Assembly (NCBI GenBank): GCA_026770575.1
Contig: MU657171.1
Span: 118,109 to 162,882, forward strand
Source of the DNA: Pelagophyceae sp. CCMP2097
Taxonomy: Eukaryota; Sar; Pelagophyceae
Length of the DNA stretch: 44,774 nt
Direction of reading: 5' to 3'
Shown here: positions 39,130 through 44,774 of the stretch, one piece after another
Layout of the letters: the number at the start of each line of letters is the position of its first letter
Numbering within the stretch: position 1 is the first letter of the stretch
The notes under the pieces: model-generated
The model's database searches: none
Told to the model about the DNA's origin: nothing
The model's input: the letters and a program-made list of their open reading frames with translations, nothing else
Program-made: the position numbers and the translations under genes

Positions 39130-40135
39130 ATGGCCGTCCCGGTGTGCGTAGTGTGGATGCTGGCGGCGCCGACGCTGCTCTGGCTGGCGACGTACTTCCT
39201 GCCGCTCCTATACGTCTCGCTGCGCGGGCCGCAGGACCTCAAGAAGAAGTATAACGCGACCTGGGCCCTCGTCACGGTGCGCCGCCGTGTCGGCGAGGGA
39301 GACGCCACCCTATGCACCCTATACCCACGCTCTCTAGGGCGGCTCGACGGGCATCGGCCGCGCGATTTGCGACGAGTTGGCTTCGCAGGGTTTAAACATT
39401 GTGATCGCCGCGCTCCCGGACGCGTTCCTGGATCCGGCCGTGGCCGAGCTGTCGAAGCAGTACGCTTCCCAGCAGTTCCTGGCCGTGCCCGTGTCGTTCG
39501 CGCCGGGCCAGCCGTACCTCGCCGCGATTATGGCGGCGACGGCGGACAAGGACGTGCAGATTATCTTTAACAACGCCGGCTTCATCGTCACGGGCTTCTT
39601 CGACACGCAGCCGTTGGGCAAGCACGCCGCGAACCTGGAGTGCAACGCCACGGCGGCGATGGCCATCACGCACCACTTTGCGGCGGCCATGCTCCGCAAG
39701 AAGCTCAAAGGGTGCATCGTCTTCACGAGTTCTGCAAGCGCTTACATCCCGAACCCCTTTGCAATCGTCTACGGCGCGACAAAGGCGTTCATGTCGCAGT
39801 TCGCGGCTTCCATTGCGGTGGAGCTGCAGTGCAAGGGCATTGACGTCTGCGTCGTGCACCCGTCTCCCGTGGCTTCCAACTTTTACGAAAAAGTCGAGCA
39901 CAAGATCGAATCGATGGAGGCCTTTAAGAAGGTGGCCGTGCAACCCTCGGCACTGCCAAAGGCCATCACCTCGGCTGTGGGCCGCGTCGTGCTGCTGGAC
40001 GTCGGCGCGACGGCCATGGGCATGAGACTCTTTGTCGCTCTAGTGCCGTACAACTTCCTCGCCTCGCTCATCGCGTTCCTCGCGCCAATCCTGCCAGACT
40101 ACGTCACCCACGACAAGAAGCGCGGCCTCGTCTGA
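39130..40135 (+). CDS. Short-chain dehydrogenase, 17-beta-HSD12/3-ketoacyl-CoA reductase-like
   Basis: Two exons (39130–39276, 39338–40135) give 314 residues. The N-terminus holds a hydrophobic anchor (VVWMLAAPTLLWLATYFLPLL). The splice rebuilds the Rossmann cofactor motif ALVTGGSTGIGRAICDELA (TGxxxGIG). FNNAG (NNAG motif), CIVFTSSASA (catalytic Ser) and VYGATKAFM (the YxxxK pair) are intact. The ending is hydrophobic (LVPYNFLASLIAFLAPIL), then a Lys/Arg-rich tail (HDKKRGLV) that could serve as an ER retention-type signal. Membrane-anchored SDRs of this layout reduce 3-ketoacyl-CoA in very-long-chain fatty acid elongation or act on steroids. The exact substrate is not decided by sequence. The start is the first ATG; the intron lies exactly within the glycine motif. 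Confidence 0.9.
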
Positions 40136-40501
40136 GGATGCGGGACAAGCGTGACCCCAGACGTGACCCCAGACGTCTCTTTAAAAAGATGCTTCCGACG
40201 ACGGCGACGATGAATGCGGCTACGACTCCGGGTCGGGGAAGCTGCAGCGCTGCGAACGCAGTGAAAGTGTCGCCGTGCGGCCCGCGAGGCGAGCTCGCCT
40301 TGACTTTGGCCTCATCTGGCGTGACTCAGAAGTTTATAATTCCGACTCAGGGCCGGGCCGGAGAATTCCGGAGCCTTAGTACAGTGGCAATTTCTAAATT
40401 GGACTTTAAAGTCTGCTCTTTTTTAGCGACTTCGAAGGTCCTGGCGTCACCGTGACGAGCGCACGCGACGCAAGGCTCCTTAGCAGAGACGCCGCCGCCG
40501 G
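40136..40501. other. Spacer between SDR and VHL/GH18 genes
   Basis: About 365 bp without an exon I can support. It starts with a tandem 12-mer, gtgaccccagac twice (40151–40174). Further on is an AT-richer stretch near 40375–40430, which may belong to the promoter of the downstream gene. Confidence 0.5.
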
Positions 40502-42265
40502 ATGCTGCGCCGCTTCGTCGCGGCGGTGCTCCTCGCCGCCGTTTGCGGCGACGAGGCGCAGCCGGTGGGGGCCGTGCAGATGACGTTTGTGAACGACAAC
40601 GACCGAGCTGCAGTCCTCAAGTGGTGCGTCCTCCGCCGTGCCTCGGTGGCGGCAGGGCGCCTCGTAGGGGCGGCGTCGCGCTGCGGACGCTCTTCTCCGA
40701 CGAGGAGGCGCCGTTCATGACGTTTGACGGCCACGCGTGGACGGTCGAGGTCGACGGCGCGGCTCCAAGGCGCATCGTCGTCGACGCCGCCCACGGCTTC
40801 AAGCAGCGCGTCCGCCTCGCGCCGGCGCCGCCGCGGGAGACGGCCGAAATCGCCGCCGACGGCTTGGTCGACGTCAACGGCGCGGACACGCACCCGCGGA
40901 GAGAGGTCCAGATCACGTTCGTAAACGACCACGGTATTACCATAGTGATCCAATGGTGCGTCCTTTGCCGCCTCGTTGGTCGCCGAGCCGAAACGCAGGC
41001 GCGGCCTCGAGCTGGCGACGCTGGCGGCCGGCGCCGAAGTGCTGTTGAACACGTTCGACGAACACGAGTGGATCATCCTCGTCCCTGGCCTGGAGCCGAC
41101 GCACCTCATCGTCGATGCCGGCGCCGGAACGGATCAGCGCGTCCACCTATCCGGCGGCCGCGCGGCAGTCGAAGGCGCCGCCACGGCCGCGTTCGTCGTC
41201 GGGGCGGATGTGGCCGACTCGCAGCAACACGGCCGCGTCACGGCGTGGGCCGCCGCGCTCGAGGCGCAGCCGAATTGGGGGCGCGTCCAGACGCAGATAT
41301 TCCTGTGCTCGGCGCACGTCGGCGACAGCGGCCGCTTGGAGGTGAGCCTCGAGGCTTCGCGCCTCGACGCCGCAAACGCCGTCCTCGCCAACGCAAAGTC
41401 GGATACGGCGCCCGAGGCGCTCCTCGTCGTCGGTGCGTCAAGCTCCATCGGCGCTCGCGCGGAGCTGGGCGTAGGCGGCCGGTCCGGAAGCTTCGAGGCA
41501 CTGGACGCAGAGGGCCTCGTGCGCCTCGCCGGCGATGCCGTCGGCTACGCGCACGCGCACGGCCTCGCCGGCGTCGTCTGGGACTGGCCGCGCCATGGCC
41601 GAGACGGCATGGCGGCCCTCGTCGGCGCCTCGCGCGCCGCCGCAACGCTGCTGCCCGGGCGCATGAAAGTCGCTGCGACTACAACGGGCCTCGTCGACCT
41701 CGGCGCCGAAGTCTGGGCGGCGCTGGACCAGGTCCACTTGCTGGCCTTTGACGTCCTCACGACGGAGGTCCCGAAGCACGGCGCCTACCACCACGCCTCG
41801 CTCGAGTCCGTCGCCGCCGTCCTCTCCACAATTTCGGGCTACGCGCTCCCGCCGAGCAAGGTGCTCGTCGGTCTCCCCGCGTTCGGCCGCGGCATCCACG
41901 ATCGCGCGGTTTCGGCGACGTACCGCGCGATTCATGCAGAATACATCCGCGACCACGGCCGCGCGCCGCCGAGGGACGCCACCGATGCCGCCGGCATCGC
42001 CTTCGACGGACCGCTGGCCATCGAGCAAAAGGTCCGCGCCTGCGCAACCCTCGGCTTTGGAGGCGTCTACTTGCACGACCTTCTCGACGACCTCGGAACC
42101 GGGCACGCCGACTCGCTCCTCCGCGCCGCCTACGAATCCGCGAGCGCCGCCGCCGAAAAGGACGCGCGCGCCGCGGTGGCGCCACAGCCGGTCGAAACGA
42201 TCGCGCCGTCCCGGTCGGGCGCCGCGCCACCGCGGACGCCGCCCTTCATCTTCAAGATGCTGTAA
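40502..42265 (+). CDS. Secreted protein with two VHL-beta-like modules and a GH18-like (chitinase-fold) domain
   Basis: Three exons (40502–40623, 40668–40955, 40999–42265) give 558 residues. A signal peptide (MLRRFVAAVLLAAVCGDEAQ) is followed by two similar modules. Each has VQxTFVND then a Trp, an acidic/Leu stretch, a [MN]TFDxHxW motif and IVDAxxG. This order matches the von Hippel–Lindau beta domain (FxNRSxRxVxxxW…YRGHxW). Each module is split by a 43–44-nt intron in the Trp codon (W41 and W137, phase 2). The C-terminal 350 residues resemble a GH18 TIM barrel: AAFVVGADV, FLCSAHV, LLVVGASSSIG, GLAGVVWDWPRHG, LLAFDVL, KVLVGLPAFGRGI, IAFDGPLAIEQKV and GFGGVYLHDL. The DxxDxDxE catalytic motif is reduced to VVWDWPR, with no Glu in place, so it is probably a carbohydrate-binding or inactive relative. 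Confidence 0.82.
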
Positions 42266-42424
42266 TATTGATTCCACGAGTGTTGTTGTTACTGCACGCG
42301 CCCACGGGCCAACGTGCGCGGCGATCAGCAGCGCACACTCCAGAGGCGCCCCTCGCGGCGCCGGCGGCTGCGCGGGCGGCCGCGGGGGCGCCGGACGGTC
42401 CGACGCGACAGTGGACCACATTCG

Positions 42425-44440
42425 TCAGACGTCGGACCACCACTCGCCGCCGCCGCCGCCGCTGCTGACGGGGTTGCGGTGCAGCGGGTTGGCGGGCTCC
42501 TCGGCGTCGGCCGCGCCCGCGGCGCCGTCGCCGCGCCCGCCGGGCCGCCCAAAGTCGGCGCCGTCGGGCGGCCCAAAGTCGGCGCCGTGGCTGTTGCCGC
42601 CGTGGCCGTGGGCGCCGTGGTCGCCCCCGTGGTCGTCGGCGCCGTGGTCGTCGGCGCCGTGCGTCGCGGCGGCGGGCGCGGGCGCCTGCGTCGTCACGTG
42701 CGCGCTCCGGCGCACGGCGAGTTCCATTCGCCGGTGCGCTCTTCCGCGCGACCGCGCGCGGCTCGCGTCGCGGACTTTGCCGCAGCCGTAGTACATGACG
42801 CGCGGGAACTCGCGCACGATGGATTTGACGTCCGTCGCGACCTGCGAGGGGGTCGGTCGTTTCCCGTCGGCCCCTTGCCTTTTCACGGACGCCGCATTGC
42901 GTACGTCGCCGAAGTAGAACATGTCGCGGAGGGCCTCGCGGTAGGTGAGGGCGTGGACGCCGTCCAAGCCGATTGGGAGGTTCGGCTTCATGTCGTCGCC
43001 GGCCACAATCGGGAAGCTCAGATTCGGCGCCTGGAGCACCGTGAGCTTGAACCTGCGCCAGGCGGGCGTTGGACGCGCCCGACGCCGCATCGAAAAGACG
43101 CACTCTTTCGCCGAGAAGACTTTGATGTTTAACACAGAGAAGAAGGCCATCTCCAAGCAGATAATAAAGTCATTCAAACCCGTCAGCGTCGCGCCCTCGG
43201 ACCGGTGCGCCAGTGTTCGGTCCTAGAGGATATCGTATGCCAAAGCGCCAGGCGTGGCATGGCATGGACGAAGATCCTCGAGGCCCGTCGAGCGCTCGCA
43301 AAGGACGCGGCGCGCGCACGATGACGCCAAAGGTGCCGAGCGCGTTGATGAGGCAGTACTGCCAGAAGCAGAAGAAGACGACGGCCTTGATGGCCAGGAA
43401 CTTGGACAGCGGCTTGGATTGCCTGGCGGAGCCGCGCCGTCAAAGACGCCTTTTCCCCGGGGCCCACGGCGTTCGGACGCACTGCAGCTCCTCGCAGGGC
43501 AGCGAGGCGTGGTAGAAGTAGACGAGGTAGTAGAGCGCGATGGTGACGGACGTGTTGTTGAGGAGCAACACCCAGAGGTACGACGACGACGCGCTGAGGT
43601 CCGCCTCGTCGAACGTGCCATTCTGTGGCGCGTCCGTCGGGAAACCCGCAGGCGCCGGCGAGGGAGGGGAGCGCGTCAAAATGTATCCAAAAACGCCGAC
43701 GTTCCACTCTACAGCGCGCGCGCGCCGCGCGCGCCGCGGCGGCGACTCACGTAATACGAGATGAGCGACACGACGGCAGTCGTCGGCCGGACGATGGAGT
43801 ACTGCAGCGTGCACAGCCGGCACGTCGCAAGGAACACGGTCATGTCGTGCTCGCCCAGACAGCCGAAGGGCCACCAGTGACTAGCGGTTGCGGCTCTTTT
43901 TCAAAGCGGCGCCTCGCCGTCGTCGCCGGCGCTTTCGAGCCCGGTGGGCCGCCCGGTGGTCTCGGCCGGCCACGCGCGAGGGTGCCCCGAAACTCTCGGG
44001 CGCGCGCCGCGGCGCGGGGGACACTGGAGCGTTGCATTTGCGGCGGTTCCGCGGCGAAGAACGCTTGTGCCACCTGCGCGAAGTCTTCGGGACAGCGGCC
44101 GCGGCGCGCTCCCCTGCACAACGCCCGTATGGCAACGCGCCTCGTCGCCGCCCATGCAGTCGATCATGAGCGCGACAAAGTTGTAAATCACGTAAGACTC
44201 GTAGACGTCCCTCGGCACCTCGAAGAAGATGGCCACCGAGACGAAGCAGAGCGAGACGAAGCTGTGCAGCGCGTAGATGGGCACCATCCAGACGATGCGG
44301 ATGATGTAGCGCTGCCGCATCGGGTTGACGTAGTTGGAGAGGTGCGTGTGGATGAGGTACATGCTCATCACAATCGCAAAGACGGTACAGATGCCCGCGA
44401 CGACGATGGCCGTGTCGAAGCTCCCCAGGCCCCCGACCAT
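42425..44440 (-). CDS. TMEM184 / OST-alpha family membrane protein with His-rich tail
   Basis: The model has six exons: 44440–44137, 43893–43751, 43622–43483, 43422–43320, 43222–43104 and 43052–42425. It gives 478 residues. The family pattern is clear: AIVVAGICTVFAIVMSMYLI, NPMRQRYIIRIVWMVPIYAL, VPRDVYESYVIYNFVALMID, MGGD, TCRLCTLQYSIVRP, LPCEELQQSKPLSKFLAIK and VVFFCFWQYC. These give about seven transmembrane helices. It belongs to the organic-solute-transporter-alpha/TMEM184/LAZ1 superfamily; members act in vesicle trafficking or solute transport, with no agreed reaction. After the seventh helix comes a cytoplasmic tail with LRDMFYFGDV and then repeated HGADDHG/HGGNSHGADF units rich in His and Asp, possibly metal-binding. 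The first intron (243 nt) has a poor acceptor (gaaaaagag), so that junction is uncertain. The start could lie further upstream. Confidence 0.85.
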
Positions 44441-44774
44441 GGCGTCCCGCGACCCCGCAGCGAGCCGGGGCCCTCCGCCCAGAAAACGAGCCACCGAGCG
44501 TATCGCCGAAAGCAAAGTTCTGCAAGCCGGGATTTCTTTGCATCCTCTAGATTGTTTTGCTCGTTGGACGGAGTCTCGTCGGACTCGAAGAGCCTAGTAC
44601 TACTACTACTATAGGGAACGGCCTCTCCAATTTGGTACGCCCTGATTTTCACCAACTTGGTACGCTTTGACCTTTTTCGCTCAAGCGGGTCGATCCGGCC
44701 TCTCCTGGGGCCCCGTTTCGCGGCGTGGCGCGGCTCGATGCCACCCGACCGCGCCTCGGCCTTCAATGAGGAAG
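44441..44774. other. Right edge upstream of the TMEM184-like gene
   Basis: About 330 bp with no supported exon. It should contain the promoter and 5' UTR of the TMEM184-like gene on the minus strand. A short TAC microsatellite (44598–44611) and two copies of ttggtacgc (44632–44640 and 44657–44665) are present. Confidence 0.5.

Noticed and set aside
1..44774. tRNA or rRNA genes
   Set aside because: I saw no stretch with tRNA-like arms or conserved rRNA sequence while reading both strands by eye. A covariance-model scan was not possible.

Overview
This is a nuclear DNA window from a eukaryotic alga. Nearly every gene is interrupted by short GT–AG introns, mostly about 43–140 nt, whose exon phases join exactly. 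The coding sequence is very GC-rich. A plastid PGRL1-like gene with an N-terminal hydrophobic targeting region points to a photosynthetic lineage. The gene style (CHMP2, CLASP, TMEM184, beta-helix membrane proteins, very dense packing) fits a stramenopile. A pelagophyte such as Aureococcus is my best guess, but it rests on recall and not on a search.

Layout, left to right: a gene-free AT-richer edge with a GACA/AACA microsatellite and a long hairpin; a conserved, probably mitochondrial membrane protein (+); a U-box ubiquitin ligase with C-terminal AG[FY] repeats (-); a kynurenine aminotransferase-like enzyme (+); a RanBP2-zinc-finger/PP2C phosphatase (-); an MFSD6-like transporter (+); a MYND/RING/TPR protein (+); a repeat-rich single-pass membrane protein (-); CLASP (+); a large beta-helix-like protein (-); a poly-Q coiled-coil protein (-); an ankyrin protein (-); PGRL1 (-); a J-domain/C2H2 protein (-); a 2,395-residue surface protein with an extracellular beta-helix, about ten membrane helices and a C-terminal RelA/SpoT-like domain (+); the ESCRT-III subunit CHMP2/Vps2 (-); a short-chain dehydrogenase (+); a secreted protein with two VHL-beta-like modules and a GH18-like domain (+); and a TMEM184/OST-alpha-type membrane protein (-). 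That is 19 genes in 44.8 kb.

The genes do not form a pathway. They are mixed housekeeping (CLASP, CHMP2, PGRL1, aminotransferase, SDR, PP2C) and lineage-specific multidomain proteins. Neighbours are often divergent with only about 150 bp between start codons, or convergent with 20–160 bp between stop codons.

The most interesting items are the beta-helix/multi-TM/RelA-SpoT-like receptor, the duplicated VHL-like module that carries its intron in the same tryptophan codon in front of a chitinase fold lacking the catalytic Glu, the zinc finger–PP2C fusion, and the dominance of GTGCG splice donors. Exon boundaries were worked out by hand from GT/AG signals, reading-frame phase and family conservation. 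No transcript evidence was available.
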